Source: a virus. Taken from it: DNA of 41,962 bases. The notes below the pieces were generated by a model that was not told the origin of the DNA, did no database searches, and saw nothing but the letters and a program-made list of their open reading frames with translations. Positions within the stretch are counted from its first letter, which is position 1. Each line of letters opens with the position of its first letter. Shown in pieces: positions 1-10,200 of the stretch. Made by a program: the position numbers and the translations under genes. Location of the stretch: positions 1-41,962 of IMG/VR virus record IMGVR_UViG_3300035698_028846; one strand, written 5' to 3'.

Positions 1-1752
1 AGTTACGCTCTCGTTGGAGTTATACACCTGCAGCGTAGTGACTGGCGTCGTAGCCAAAATTCCGACGTTGTCACCAAAGTAGGTTGTACCACCCTCAGAG
101 TATAGCGAGTAGTTAGTTGCTCCTTCGTCTATATCCTTAATGTAGACTCCATACGCAGTGGTGACTACGGCATCGCCGGCCTTTGCCAGTCCTACCTGAA
201 TCCCGAACATGGCGGTGACCGTCTGTGCTCCTGTAGAGGTAACCCCCGCCCAGAAAGAACCTCCAGTTACAGTGTTAGCCGCACCAGTTAATATAGTGGA
301 AGGCTGCCCAAGAAAGCCATAACTATTTTCACCAGCACCGATACTCATATCGGTTAGGATGAACTGGCCACGCCCAAAGTTAAAGAGTCCGATAGAGCCA
401 ATTGGTGGGGTATAACTGTTGCCACGGATGTCCAATGTCCAACCGGGGTCCGCAATCCCAACACCAATCTTAACCCCCGCTCCAGCCGGGTCGATCAGGA
501 AACGGTTGTTAGTCGTGTCAAATTGCAGGTGTACGAGGCCCCCACCGTCCACGACATTGAGGGCGTCTGCCAGGCCGTCCGGTATGGTGATCGAGTTATC
601 CCCAGTGGCTCCCTCGAAGAACACGTCCTGCGTGTGCAGGTCCCACCGATGCGAGGCGTCTCCCAGTGCCTGCCCGGTTTCGTCTGTGGGCATTACGTTG
701 ACCCCGGTACCCCAGGTATGTGTCCCCAACCAGACAGGCTCTTTGGTAGCAATCCAAGCCAATGCCGCGTTGGCCACTAGTCCTTCACCCTCGTTGAGCG
801 GCGCGGGGGCGTGGCCACCGCCTGCTACCATGCCCAGGGTAATGATAGCCCACACGGTCTCGCCCGGATTGGCTGCGGTGAGGGCTCTGGCAAATGTCCC
901 GCTGCCCCGGGCTGCCTCTCCCTCGGCCTGGCCCGCTGTGGTGCTGGCCTCCAGGTACTCACCTATTGCTACCGCCTCGTCTACCAGCACCTCGCAGTAG
1001 CCACAGATGCAAACCAGGCCAGCCGCGTCGTCGGCGATGCTCTCCATCACGACGCCCACAACCCCTGTGTCGCCCTCAGTTGTGGTAGTCGTGAAACTAT
1101 CTGCGTTGCCCGTGTCTACGATGACGGTCTCGCCGGCTATCCGCGGATTGCCTGACTTGTTCGTCAGCGTGATGATCAGATTGGGCACCTCGTGGTCTGC
1201 TGCGGCCACTGACGCCCAGGATGTCCAGGCTGAGAACATCACGTTGTTGTCGCCCAGCCAGCGGACGCCCCGGGCCCTCATGTAGATTGTGGTGCCGGGA
1301 TCGCAGGGGTGGAGATAGTAGCTGCCACGAGACACCAACACCTGGGCAGCGTCGGCATAGGGGCTACCGGCAGTGGAGTATTCGATTTCCCACGACAGGT
1401 CTTCGCCAGGGTAGGTGTCCCATTGGGCATAGACCATGGCGGGGTACGCCAGCACTGAGAAGTTGTTAGGTGGTGCCAGGAGCCCCGACCTGGACAGTGA
1501 GGACCCATGCTTGGAGATGATCTTGCCAATGATTACCAGGCGGCCCAGCCCCGCCAGCCTGGCCACAATCACCTGGTCTCCAACCTCGAGTTCCTCGTTG
1601 CAGGTGTAGACGCGGGTGTGCACACGCCCTCCAGATACACGCACGGATGCTGTGCGTGTTCCGCGCGGGTCGGCGCTGACAACCGTCCCCCCCATGAGGC
1701 GAGATGGCGACTCTTGTCTGATTATTCGCCGCAGACGCTGAATGTCACTCAT
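1..1752 (-). CDS. Tail-tip/fibre protein, 3' end outside window
   Basis: The open frame starts at an ATG (1752) behind AGGAG and runs without a stop off the left edge, giving 584 visible residues. Residues about 15-75 look like a small OB-type beta domain (a VGDQVIVARL strand followed by LVIIGKI). Residues about 95-184 look like a fibronectin type III domain, with WDTYPG, regularly spaced Tyr/Trp and an ending SAWTSWASVA. A Gly/Ala/Thr-rich beta region of the kind common in virion decoration or fibre proteins follows. Near the edge, repeated GVGIADPGWTLDI-like and GILATTPVTTLQV strings resemble the stalks of fibres that end in an intramolecular chaperone. The protein probably contacts the host. 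Its start overlaps the stop of the upstream gene (ATGA). The distal part is lower in G+C (27 of 60 bases at 301-360). The exact fold and C-terminus cannot be seen. Confidence 0.8.
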   Translation of the reverse strand, partial: MSDIQRLRRIIRQESPSRLMGGTVVSADPRGTRTASVRVSGGRVHTRVYTCNEELEVGDQVIVARLAGLGRLVIIGKIISKHGSSLSRSGLLAPPNNFSVLAYPAMVYAQWDTYPGEDLSWEIEYSTAGSPYADAAQVLVSRGSYYLHPCDPGTTIYMRARGVRWLGDNNVMFSAWTSWASVAAADHEVPNLIITLTNKSGNPRIAGETVIVDTGNADSFTTTTTEGDTGVVGVVMESIADDAAGLVCICGYCEVLVDEAVAIGEYLEASTTAGQAEGEAARGSGTFARALTAANPGETVWAIITLGMVAGGGHAPAPLNEGEGLVANAALAWIATKEPVWLGTHTWGTGVNVMPTDETGQALGDASHRWDLHTQDVFFEGATGDNSITIPDGLADALNVVDGGGLVHLQFDTTNNRFLIDPAGAGVKIGVGIADPGWTLDIRGNSYTPPIGSIGLFNFGRGQFILTDMSIGAGENSYGFLGQPSTILTGAANTVTGGSFWAGVTSTGAQTVTAMFGIQVGLAKAGDAVVTTAYGVYIKDIDEGATNYSLYSEGGTTYFGDNVGILATTPVTTLQVYNSNESVT

Positions 1753-2798
1753 GCTGGCTCCTCACATCCGCGAGCCTGAAGCTGCGACTCGAGTACCGGC
1801 GTCCCCTGCCCCTGGCCACCGCGCCAGGTGATGCGGTAGTTGATCGAAGACACCCGCCATTTGTCCCCATCGTAGGTAACAATGTCCTCCGGCTCAAGGG
1901 CAGGATTGGGCGGCAAGGTGAGTGTTAGGTTATGCGCTGCCTCCTCTGCAATTCTGTGGGCATCCTCTGCCATGTCGTAGGTGGCGTCCTCAGACAGGGC
2001 GTTGGGATCCTGCCCCGTGCCGAAGATGTGCCCCTGGTTACCTGTTCGGAAGACGTCGGACTCGTGCAGTGCCCCAGCAAGGCGGAGGTGGTTAGGCCAA
2101 AACATCTGTTGAGTCTCCATCGTTGCCACCTGCCGGGCCGCTTGGGCTTCCCAGTCTGAGTCGGTTGTGTCGTTACGCCAGACCTTGACGCTACCATCGT
2201 ATCGGGCCTGCGTGCGGATCAGCGACTGGGCAATCACCCGGCTCATCCCTGCCCCTGCAGCCTCGCCCGGGTCAACTGACGTCCACTCCATAAGCTGGTG
2301 GAGCTGGGGCACGCGCAGGTTGTCAATCGTCATGACGTCGGACTCGTAGACCCCAAAGCCGATTTTCTTCCCCTTGGTGTCATCGTACGGTACCGAGCGA
2401 ACCAGCAGCAGCTTGTCATCGAACCAGAGGGCACAGGCCACGTCATCAATCGTGTCGATGGCTGTATGCTGCTGTGGCCAGACCATCACGGTTACAGAGG
2501 CGGCCCCTGCCTCGGCGCAAGGCAACACGGCCAGATTGGAAGGAGTCCCATCGGCCATTTCGCCCATGGAGACCACCGTGCCGGTCCAGCAGAAGTAGTA
2601 GGCGTTGTAGCTACTGTCGCAGCAGAAGATGAACATCCCTCGATCGCCGGTCTTGTCGAACTTGGCGACGAAGCCCAGCTCGATCTCGGTGATGTGCCAA
2701 ATCTTGTACCACTGCGCTGCCCCACCGCCAACGCCTCGCAGAACGTCCGGCACAATAGCCCAGTTGCCCACGTCAGTTCCTGCCCAGTTAGAGGCCAT
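1749..2798 (-). CDS. Tail-tip protein with lectin-like N-terminus
   Basis: The 349-residue product starts at an ATG behind GGAGGCGAAGT. Residues about 40-170 read as a jelly-roll of the LamG/concanavalin type: alternating short beta strands (GMFIFCCDSSYNAYYFCW), a WFDDKLLLV strand and a closing IGFGVYESDVMTIDNLRV. This order is typical of such domains. The C-terminal half is mixed helix and strand, has a DAHRIAEEAAHNL helix and ends in strands (DIVTYDGDKWRVSSINYRI) like those of baseplate or hub proteins. It lies between another lectin-like protein and the fibre gene and overlaps both by a few bases, so it is probably part of the tail tip. No catalytic motif was recognised. The structural role rests on position, and the lectin-like reading is inference. 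Confidence 0.65.
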   Translation of the reverse strand: MASNWAGTDVGNWAIVPDVLRGVGGGAAQWYKIWHITEIELGFVAKFDKTGDRGMFIFCCDSSYNAYYFCWTGTVVSMGEMADGTPSNLAVLPCAEAGAASVTVMVWPQQHTAIDTIDDVACALWFDDKLLLVRSVPYDDTKGKKIGFGVYESDVMTIDNLRVPQLHQLMEWTSVDPGEAAGAGMSRVIAQSLIRTQARYDGSVKVWRNDTTDSDWEAQAARQVATMETQQMFWPNHLRLAGALHESDVFRTGNQGHIFGTGQDPNALSEDATYDMAEDAHRIAEEAAHNLTLTLPPNPALEPEDIVTYDGDKWRVSSINYRITWRGGQGQGTPVLESQLQARGCEEPA

Positions 2799-3615
2799 AC
2801 TTCGCCTCCATGTAAGCGATTACGGTCTCGCGGTCTGCTGTGGAGAGCGCGGTGTTCCACATTGCAATCTCCAGAATATCCCCGCTGTACCAGCCGTCGT
2901 CCCCAGTGTTGATCGAGCCTATGCGTGCGCTGGCGAACACTATCGGGTCCGCCCCACCAGTGTCCTGGCTGATCTCCGTGGTGCTCCGGTGGGCAGTGAA
3001 CAAGCGGTTCCCCCCGTCGTACTCGGCTGTTATGGTGATGACGCAGCCACCACCCACGCCCTCAATGGCGATTGTGGGATCGCTGTTGTGGAGTTCAACC
3101 TCGTTGTCTTCGTAGAACCGGAATGTGTTTCCCAGGTCCGGCGCACTGTCAAACAGCCCTCTGAGGTTGGTGGGCTCGAACACTGTGGCCATCAGGGTGA
3201 ACGGTAGCTGGTCTGCGGTGTCAAGGCCGGCCGCTATCAGCATGTCGTCGTTGACCCCGTCGAACCGTGCAGAGGGTAGCGAGTTCATAATGTTGGTCTG
3301 GTAGAGCGGCTGCTTGTTGGCAGTGGCCTGCACGGCATCAAAGTTGTTGCCCGACAGGTCCAGCAGGGCACCAATTGCCTCCCCGTCAGCGAGCGCCAAG
3401 AGGGCGCCCACGTCGTACCAGAACAGGAGCGTGCCCACGGTGTCTGGCCCCCCGCTTGCGGAGGCCATGGTGCAGGTCTCGTCTATCGCCGACTCAACTA
3501 CCGTGGAGTGGACACCAGCAAAGGCCAGCGTCCGCTTGATCGCCTCTTCGCGGCTGATCGCGGGCCCATTGTCGTGGCACTGCCAGTCCTTGAACTTTAC
3601 GTTATCATCACTCAT
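2788..3615 (-). CDS. LamG/concanavalin-like tail protein
   Basis: The 275-residue product contains a clear LamG-type (laminin G, concanavalin-like) domain over residues about 55-275. Landmarks are LLFWYDVGALLALADG, an SLPSARFDGVNDDMLI strand, central beta strands and a final GDILEIAMWNTALSTADRETVIAYMEAKYG, which is the usual ending of LamG-3 domains in secreted and phage adhesins. Such domains commonly bind carbohydrate. An upstream in-frame start (3633) exists, but ATG 3615 is preferred: it follows GAGG at good spacing and shares one base with the stop of the preceding gene (TAATG). The gene overlaps the next one by 11 bases. The likely role is host glycan binding at the tail tip. Confidence 0.8.
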   Translation of the reverse strand: MSDDNVKFKDWQCHDNGPAISREEAIKRTLAFAGVHSTVVESAIDETCTMASASGGPDTVGTLLFWYDVGALLALADGEAIGALLDLSGNNFDAVQATANKQPLYQTNIMNSLPSARFDGVNDDMLIAAGLDTADQLPFTLMATVFEPTNLRGLFDSAPDLGNTFRFYEDNEVELHNSDPTIAIEGVGGGCVITITAEYDGGNRLFTAHRSTTEISQDTGGADPIVFASARIGSINTGDDGWYSGDILEIAMWNTALSTADRETVIAYMEAKYGL

Positions 3616-6600
3616 TATGGTACCTCTGCCCACACAGGGCGTATCTCGTAGTAGTCAAGGTCGCCCATCACCCCTGTTTTGTTGGTCCACGTTCTCCCGC
3701 GATTGCGCGTTGTGAGCACATAGCCTGTGCCCGTGTCAGTTGAGGCTGCCAGAAATAGCTGGTCGATGTCGTTGTAGTAACAAGTGCAAAGCCTGAGATA
3801 GCCGGGGCTGATTGCTAGGTCGGCACGTGCCACGATTTGTGAGAAGGCTCCCCCCGTAGTTCTGTACACATAGTGACTGTCTCCCCCAATCATGTGCCCG
3901 TCAATGTTTGCGTCTCGCTCAAACCGATTTATGGCGCCCGTGACTGGTGTAATGTCTGTCCAAATACTATACTCGCTCCCGGGCACAAGGACAAAGTTCT
4001 CCCGGCCTGTGCCAGCGAGGCCGTAGCGACAAACTAGCAAACTGCCCATGTCGCCCAGCGCATCAATCTCCCGTCCTCCGTTTGAGGCTCCTTGATCAGA
4101 CAAATTGTATACTGCTGCGCCGGCCTCCGCTGATGCCCCATGCATGTATCTATTAACCGATCCGCTTCCGCAAGAGGATGAGAATTGGAATGTGTTCACT
4201 CGAATAGACAGAGAGGCTCGCCACATCCTCCAATAGTGTTGGGTGTGTACTGGGCAGCAAGTACCCCCGCAGACATAGTCGCTTGGCGCTACAATTAGGT
4301 CACCCTTGCCAGACCCGCCAGGTGGCATAAACAGCATCAAGAAGCGGTGATAGAACGCACCGCACCCACAGGCATCATCCGCCCCAGCAAGCATCCCGAT
4401 GTATCCATTGCGACTAACCTCAAATGTATTGAGACGCAGTGTCGTGACACCAAATACCCCTATGTCTACAGACGCAGGCAAGTCGTCGGGATCGAGAATC
4501 CGCACCCAGGCTGGTGTCGCCGTGTCTACACCGCCCCGATACAGCCCGTCGTCACAAAAGACCAGAACGTATCTGTTTGCCTGGTCAATGCGAATGCCAT
4601 TGATGTTTGTTAGCGCGCCGGTGACGTCCCCCCAGGTTGGAGGATCCTCTGTCCAGTTCTCCGTTCGCCAGACCGCCGAATCGTCCACGCGCACAAACAC
4701 AATGTCTGGGGCGTCCAGAATTGGGGGCGGCGGCACGGGTGGAGGCCAAGGCTCAGGATCATAGGGAGGCCAAGAGTCATCAGCGGCATAGCCATAGCCA
4801 ATGAGCCCAAAGCGGCCCGACATCACACAGGGGTTGTCATCTTGCCATGTTGACTGGCCCGCCAGCTCGATGGGGGCTGTGCCTCCGCCCCCGGCCCACG
4901 TCACAGCGACCCAGGTAATGCCATCCTCAGAATAGAAGGCATAGACCAGGGAGTAGCGCACGATGACCTTGAGCCAGAACCACTCGTCTACACTCCAGGG
5001 CATGGTGCTGTCGCTTGTGGCAAGCGTTGTGTCGTCTCGCTCGTCATCATCATCGGAGTCCAGTCCTGCCCCTTTCATCAATTTGAGCTTGTCGGTGTCC
5101 TCGTCGTAGATGAGGAAGTGCAAGTTGTCCTTGTCAAAGGTACGGAAGGCGATGCCGGCGTACTCGCCATTGCTTGTCGTGTTGACCTGACAGGCAGCCT
5201 CGGCAGAGCCGTTCAGCGCGTCGGTAACGAAGGTGCTGACTACCAGTCCCTCCTTGTTCTTGGAGGTTAGGTGGATCTCCTCGCCCCCAGGGGTCTTCCA
5301 AGAAGGCTTGTAGGGAGCCATGTGGCGCAGGCCGCCATAGCCTGTCCCGGAGGGGTCGTTGAAGGTGTCGCGTCCCGCCTGCATGCCCGGCCACTCGGCC
5401 GCGTAGTCCGAACGCACCCTGTTGACCCGCCCCAGGAAGTCCCTGGTGCTCAGGGCAAGTCCCTTCCTGGGCAGTGCTACTTGCTCTGCTCGCTCCACTA
5501 CATCCTCGAGGCTGACTTGTACCAGAAGGTCAACCCCGCCAACAGCGTAGCCCAGCTTATACAAGGCTTGAAGCCTGTCGTTTGATGTTGCCAGGGTGCC
5601 TGCCAGAACGGCGGCTGGGTTCGAGACCTCCACCTGGCTGTTCCGTATCTCGGCAGCCGTGGACTCCAGTCCCAGTATGTAGCTGGTCAGATCGTACTCC
5701 ACAGGGGTCTGGCCGGCCAATGCGCAACAGGGACTGCGGTAGGTCTTGTCTATGCCCACTACGTAGAGGTAGTCATCCCGTGCCAGGACTGCGTAAGGAG
5801 GCGTGAGGTCCTCAATCAGCTCTGGGAACTCCCAGTTCTGCCCATCCGCAGACCGGGTGAAGGCTGCCTCGCTGTAGGGGTACTCCTTCGTGCCGCCACG
5901 GCGTAGGTAGGATGTGAACACCAGGTTGTTGCACAGTGTTTGCCGCAAATGCGTGCGGAATACCGTCGCGCCCACATGGGGGGCCTCTGCAAGCGCCCAA
6001 GAATAGCCTGTCCCTATCCTGTCAATCGCGTCGGTTACAGCATGGTCAGACCAGCGTCCGTTAGAGACCCAGAAGGTGACAATTCCCTGAACCCTGGTTA
6101 CCTCTTGTGTCACCTCGGCCCCCACCACCCGCGAGCCTATGAGGGGCGGTAGGTCAGTGGCCAGGGTCAGCAGGTCACGGCCTGTCTCAAACGTGATGGC
6201 ATCAAAGGCGTGGACAGGGTAGGGCCAGTAGATGTCACTGGTCGTGCTGCTCCAGGACCCGTCAAACTCGTAGACGTGCAGGACACGGTTGCGGTTGGCG
6301 TTCATGGTGATGTAGTACAGCTTGGTTGTGCTCACGGCTGCCAGGAAGATGACGTTGGCAACAGCCCCCACCGTCTGTGCCGCCCCGAAGGCGTCGGTGG
6401 AGATGTCTGCGCACTCGATGTACTCAATGACCCCGCTGCCGCTGTAGTAGAATACCCGTGCTGTGACGTCATCGGTGACCAGGCTGGGCGACACGTCGTC
6501 ATCAATGTCGCTGTGGGCACCTGCAACAACTGACGCCCACACTTCGTCGCCCCCCGACTCGTCGGCAAGCCGCTCGACCTCCAGGTCGGAATGGCTCCCT

Positions 6601-6797
6601 GCGTAGACACGCAGGAGGTAGTCGCCGGCCACGGCAGCATCAAAGCACGCGCCGCTTCGCGCTCCCTCAACGTCGTGCTGTGCCCAGAGAGGGCCGTAGC
6701 GTTGCAACACGACAGACGCGGCCAGGTCCCCAATGGCTGCTTGGATGTCGGTGTACTGCTGAGTTGTAAGCCCGCTCTCGGCTTCCGAGATGCTCAT
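3615..6797 (-). CDS. Large tail-tip protein with lectin and propeller-like parts
   Basis: This 1060-residue protein starts at an ATG behind GGAGATG, four bases inside the end of the upstream gene. The N-terminal third is beta-rich and includes an Asp-box-like SADGQNW near residue 315. Residues about 470-640 look like a second concanavalin/LamG-type domain (YAGIAFRTFDKDNLHFLIYD, then YSEDGITWVAV). A proline-rich linker (PPPVPPPP) at about 680-697 leads to a C-terminal region of repeated strands that ends in TTRNRGRTW, an Asp-box (BNR) signature as in sialidase-type beta-propellers. It also has several Cys pairs (CGCG, CGGTCC), unusual for a phage tail protein. The size and place after the tape measure fit a central tip or receptor-binding protein. 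Enzymatic activity on glycans is possible but no catalytic residues can be assigned. Confidence 0.7.
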   Translation of the reverse strand: MSISEAESGLTTQQYTDIQAAIGDLAASVVLQRYGPLWAQHDVEGARSGACFDAAVAGDYLLRVYAGSHSDLEVERLADESGGDEVWASVVAGAHSDIDDDVSPSLVTDDVTARVFYYSGSGVIEYIECADISTDAFGAAQTVGAVANVIFLAAVSTTKLYYITMNANRNRVLHVYEFDGSWSSTTSDIYWPYPVHAFDAITFETGRDLLTLATDLPPLIGSRVVGAEVTQEVTRVQGIVTFWVSNGRWSDHAVTDAIDRIGTGYSWALAEAPHVGATVFRTHLRQTLCNNLVFTSYLRRGGTKEYPYSEAAFTRSADGQNWEFPELIEDLTPPYAVLARDDYLYVVGIDKTYRSPCCALAGQTPVEYDLTSYILGLESTAAEIRNSQVEVSNPAAVLAGTLATSNDRLQALYKLGYAVGGVDLLVQVSLEDVVERAEQVALPRKGLALSTRDFLGRVNRVRSDYAAEWPGMQAGRDTFNDPSGTGYGGLRHMAPYKPSWKTPGGEEIHLTSKNKEGLVVSTFVTDALNGSAEAACQVNTTSNGEYAGIAFRTFDKDNLHFLIYDEDTDKLKLMKGAGLDSDDDDERDDTTLATSDSTMPWSVDEWFWLKVIVRYSLVYAFYSEDGITWVAVTWAGGGGTAPIELAGQSTWQDDNPCVMSGRFGLIGYGYAADDSWPPYDPEPWPPPVPPPPILDAPDIVFVRVDDSAVWRTENWTEDPPTWGDVTGALTNINGIRIDQANRYVLVFCDDGLYRGGVDTATPAWVRILDPDDLPASVDIGVFGVTTLRLNTFEVSRNGYIGMLAGADDACGCGAFYHRFLMLFMPPGGSGKGDLIVAPSDYVCGGTCCPVHTQHYWRMWRASLSIRVNTFQFSSSCGSGSVNRYMHGASAEAGAAVYNLSDQGASNGGREIDALGDMGSLLVCRYGLAGTGRENFVLVPGSEYSIWTDITPVTGAINRFERDANIDGHMIGGDSHYVYRTTGGAFSQIVARADLAISPGYLRLCTCYYNDIDQLFLAASTDTGTGYVLTTRNRGRTWTNKTGVMGDLDYYEIRPVWAEVP

Positions 6798-7219
6798 CCT
6801 ACATCTCCATCGGCGTTGTCACGAAGATAGATTGTGGCCAAGAAGTGTGCGTGCATCGAGGTAATGCCTTTCACCCCAGTCATGCTTTCCAGGAACACCT
6901 TGAACCGGTAGGTGGCCCAGGCGGCCCCCTCGTCTCGGTAGTGGGGCATGAAGTACAGCGTCCGGCCCACGTCCGCTGTGAGTGTCACCAACTCAGCACG
7001 GGTTAACTTGAGCGTGAAGTGGTGATCATCAAATACAACCGGGTTGGCCCCATCCATCAGCCGGTGAACGTGCAGCGTTCCAGTGATGCTTCTCTCCACG
7101 GCTACGGCAGGCCCAAAGATGTCCTCCGCCCCCTCGAACAGCACCTTGTACTCGTTGGTAGGGAGGTTCGCTGGCACCTCGACGTCCAGTCTGATTGTCG
7201 CGTGTAGGGTAGCTGCCAT
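6794..7219 (-). CDS. Putative distal tail-like protein, 141 aa
   Basis: The 141-residue product starts at an ATG behind AGGAG and overlaps the next gene by ATGA. It is predicted largely beta, with a repeating strand pattern (SITGTLHVHRL, DDHHFTLKLTRAELVTLTADVG, ATYRFKVFLESM) and no signal peptide or membrane segment. It is the first gene after the tape measure in transcription order, where siphoviruses carry the distal tail protein or a small hub connector. Distal tail proteins are usually longer, so it may be only the ring-forming domain. Identification is by position, as no family motif was recognised. Confidence 0.55.
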   Translation of the reverse strand: MAATLHATIRLDVEVPANLPTNEYKVLFEGAEDIFGPAVAVERSITGTLHVHRLMDGANPVVFDDHHFTLKLTRAELVTLTADVGRTLYFMPHYRDEGAAWATYRFKVFLESMTGVKGITSMHAHFLATIYLRDNADGDVG

Positions 7220-7222
7220 TGC

Positions 7223-10200
7223 CTAGAACTCCTGTTGGGCGTCGCCGCCATACGGATCTGTCTGGACCACGCTTTCATACGACCCGCCTACCGAGTTGGC
7301 TCGTTGCTCAATGTAGTCGAACAGGCTGGTCAGTGCCTGGCTGGCTCGCTGAAACGCCCCGCCCGATTCGAATATTGCTGAGAACTCACTGACCTGGAGG
7401 GCGGTTGCCTCTTGCACTCCCACCATCGCTACCTGGAGAGCGGTGTATGCCTCGGTCTGGCCCTCGGTGTGGATGAGCATTGCCAACGCGTTGGCCTGCT
7501 GCTCCCCCCAGTACTCGCGCTCTGCCTCCATACGTTCGCCCTGAAACGCGAAGTTTTCCTGGAAGTAGGACTTGTCGGCGGTAAGCCTGCGCTGGGACAG
7601 GTTGTGCCGGTCCATGAAGTGACGACGAGACATATCCATCTCTCGCCGCGTCCACTGGATCCGCTGCTCAAAGAATTGCTTCCCGCGTGCGTGATCTTCC
7701 TCGGACCACTCGCGCCGCTGGTCCAAGCGCTCTCCCTGCTCACCCAGTTGGCCCTGCGCCATACCGAACTGAACGGTGGCCCGCTCGCGTTGCTTCATCA
7801 GCTGGCGACGCTGCCTGCCGGTGGAGTACCGCAATTGCTCGCCGATGTCCTCCATCTGCCAGCCGTACTGCATAGAAGTCTGGGCTCCCTTAAAAGCCAG
7901 GTCCTCCTCGGCCCAGTCGAACTTCTTTTGCTGCCGGCCGTACTGGATACCCATCTGCTCGCGCTGGTAGTTGGCTTGCCAGTCGAACCGCTGCGTCTGC
8001 AGCCCCTGGCGCTCGCCGAACTGCTGTAGGTTCATATCGAGCCCTTCCTGGGCAAAGCCGAACTGCTGCATCTGCCGGCCGTACTGCATCTGGCGCTCAG
8101 TGTCTTGGAAGCCGAACTGCTGGACTTGGTATGCTGCCTGCTGTTCGAATTGCGTCCGGGCCATGCCTTGCTTCCATAGCTGGTCCTCGCGGCCCATCTC
8201 ACGGCCCCGGGCCTGGAGATCCCACTGGGTCAAGTCTACCTCTTCGCCACCGACGTTGACAGTGGTCCGGCCCTGAGCATTGATGGTAATGTCCATGCCC
8301 TCCACTCCCGGCAATCCACCCGCTCCAGGAGTGCGGCGCAGGCTGGTCTCGCCACCCAGGATGCGCTGCCCCAGAATGTCGCCGCCCCAGTTAGAGCCGA
8401 TGCCCATGCCCGTTGTGGGATCCTTGGTCTGCCAGTCGGAAATACCCGCCTGCTGGCCCATCTCTGTCCAGGCCATCGGGCTGCCTTCTGCCATGCGTTG
8501 GAAGCGTCGGGCATCGGTCACTTCCATAGCACCTATGTCAAAGCCCATCGGGGCGGCACCGGCCATCTTCATCTGTTCCTGGAAAGGCATGACCATAGCA
8601 GCTACCCGGCTCTGCCTCCGCAGGTCAACCGGGTCGAGCCCAGCAAACTCCATCTGGTACTGAGCTGTCTCAGGGGCACCAAACTCATAGCCAGCCGCCT
8701 GGGCTATTCCTGTCGCGCCGACCGCTACCTGTTCCTGCTTACCTGGTGCGTAACGGGCCAGGCGGGCCGCCGCTTTCAGATCGTCCTTACTCCAATCAGG
8801 AGACTCGGGGGTGCGGCCTCCTCGGCCGTAAGACGCCAGGGCCTGGTCTGCCTGCGTGGGGGTGAGTCCGTGCTCGCGCTGAAGGTCCGTGGACGCATCG
8901 CGAAACGACTGAACGTCCTCTGTTGGTGGGGCTTCCTCGGCCTCTTCGGGAGACAGTATGCCTCCAAGGAGCCCGCCCCGGCCCCACCAGCTAGCAGCCT
9001 TGCCAATTGCTTCCTTGCCGCCCTCCCAGCCCACTGCTTTTGCCAGTGAGCCCCAGCCGGTCAATAACGCGGTCGCGGAAGCCTGATAAGGTGCCTTGAT
9101 AGCTCCCTTCAGTGCCCCCTGCCAGCTCTGGTAGCCCTCAAAACCCTCACCGCCCTTGCCCTCCAACGCGCCGCCCTCGCCATACAGTTCTCGTGATAGG
9201 GGCGCACCTATTTGAGCACCCAGGTAGCCACCCAAGACCATTGGGGTAGCAGCGCCGATGACGCTGCCTACCGCTCCCAGGCCTCCTGCCAGGCTAGCCA
9301 TGCCAGACGCTCCGGCCCCTGTCCCCATCATCCCGGCATACTTGGCGGCAGTCCCAGCAAGCATCCCAAGCCCCATGCGTGCACCAACTGCCCCTATGCC
9401 CAGGACGCCGGCGCCCATGGCGGCGTCACGTGTTGGAGACTCCTCAGTGCCGCCCATGCCCCCGATCCCTCTGACCGCACCACCAAAGATGTCCCAAGCC
9501 TGTTCGCCGAACTGGAGCTTCATGCGCTCCATGGCTCCCTGGCTCTGCATGATGTCGGTCACTGGGCCGGAGTAGCCCTCACCGATGCCCAACTGGGCCA
9601 TGGCTTGCTGCTGCTGGGCCTGGTAGCCTGCATAGTCCTGCATCGCGCCGCCGACCTGGCCCCCAGTGTACCGCCAGATGCGTTGGACGTTGAACATACC
9701 ATAGGCCAGTTGGCCCAGGTCTCCCCCGTACAGGCTCTTGCCTGAAGGGGCGAATCGCGCCAGCGCGGCACGCCCAGCACCTATTCGCTCGGGTGCCCCA
9801 AAGCCTGCGCCCATTGGCGCGGGTGTCAGGCCAGCTTGCTGCGCTTGCCGACCCAGCGCTCTCCACTGGCCTACCTCGCCGCGCATTCCCGCTGGCAGCC
9901 CACCAGGGAGTGACGCGGCCATGCCTACGACGCCTTCTGCCTGGCGAGCCATCACCCCTACATCGCGCTTCCACTCAGGGGTAGCCTTCAGCCGGCCCGA
10001 CTCAAAGTCGCTGATCTGCTGCTGCATGGTCTCGCCATACTTGCCCAGGTTCTCTCGCACGCTGCCGAGGGTTTCTGTGAACTTCTCCAGGGCATTTGTG
10101 GCTTCATCCACAGGAGAAACTGGCCCGCGTCCCCTGGCAGCACCTCTACCGGCCGGTCGCTCCTGGCCCAGATCCAGCGCGATGTCTTCCCCCTGCCTCC

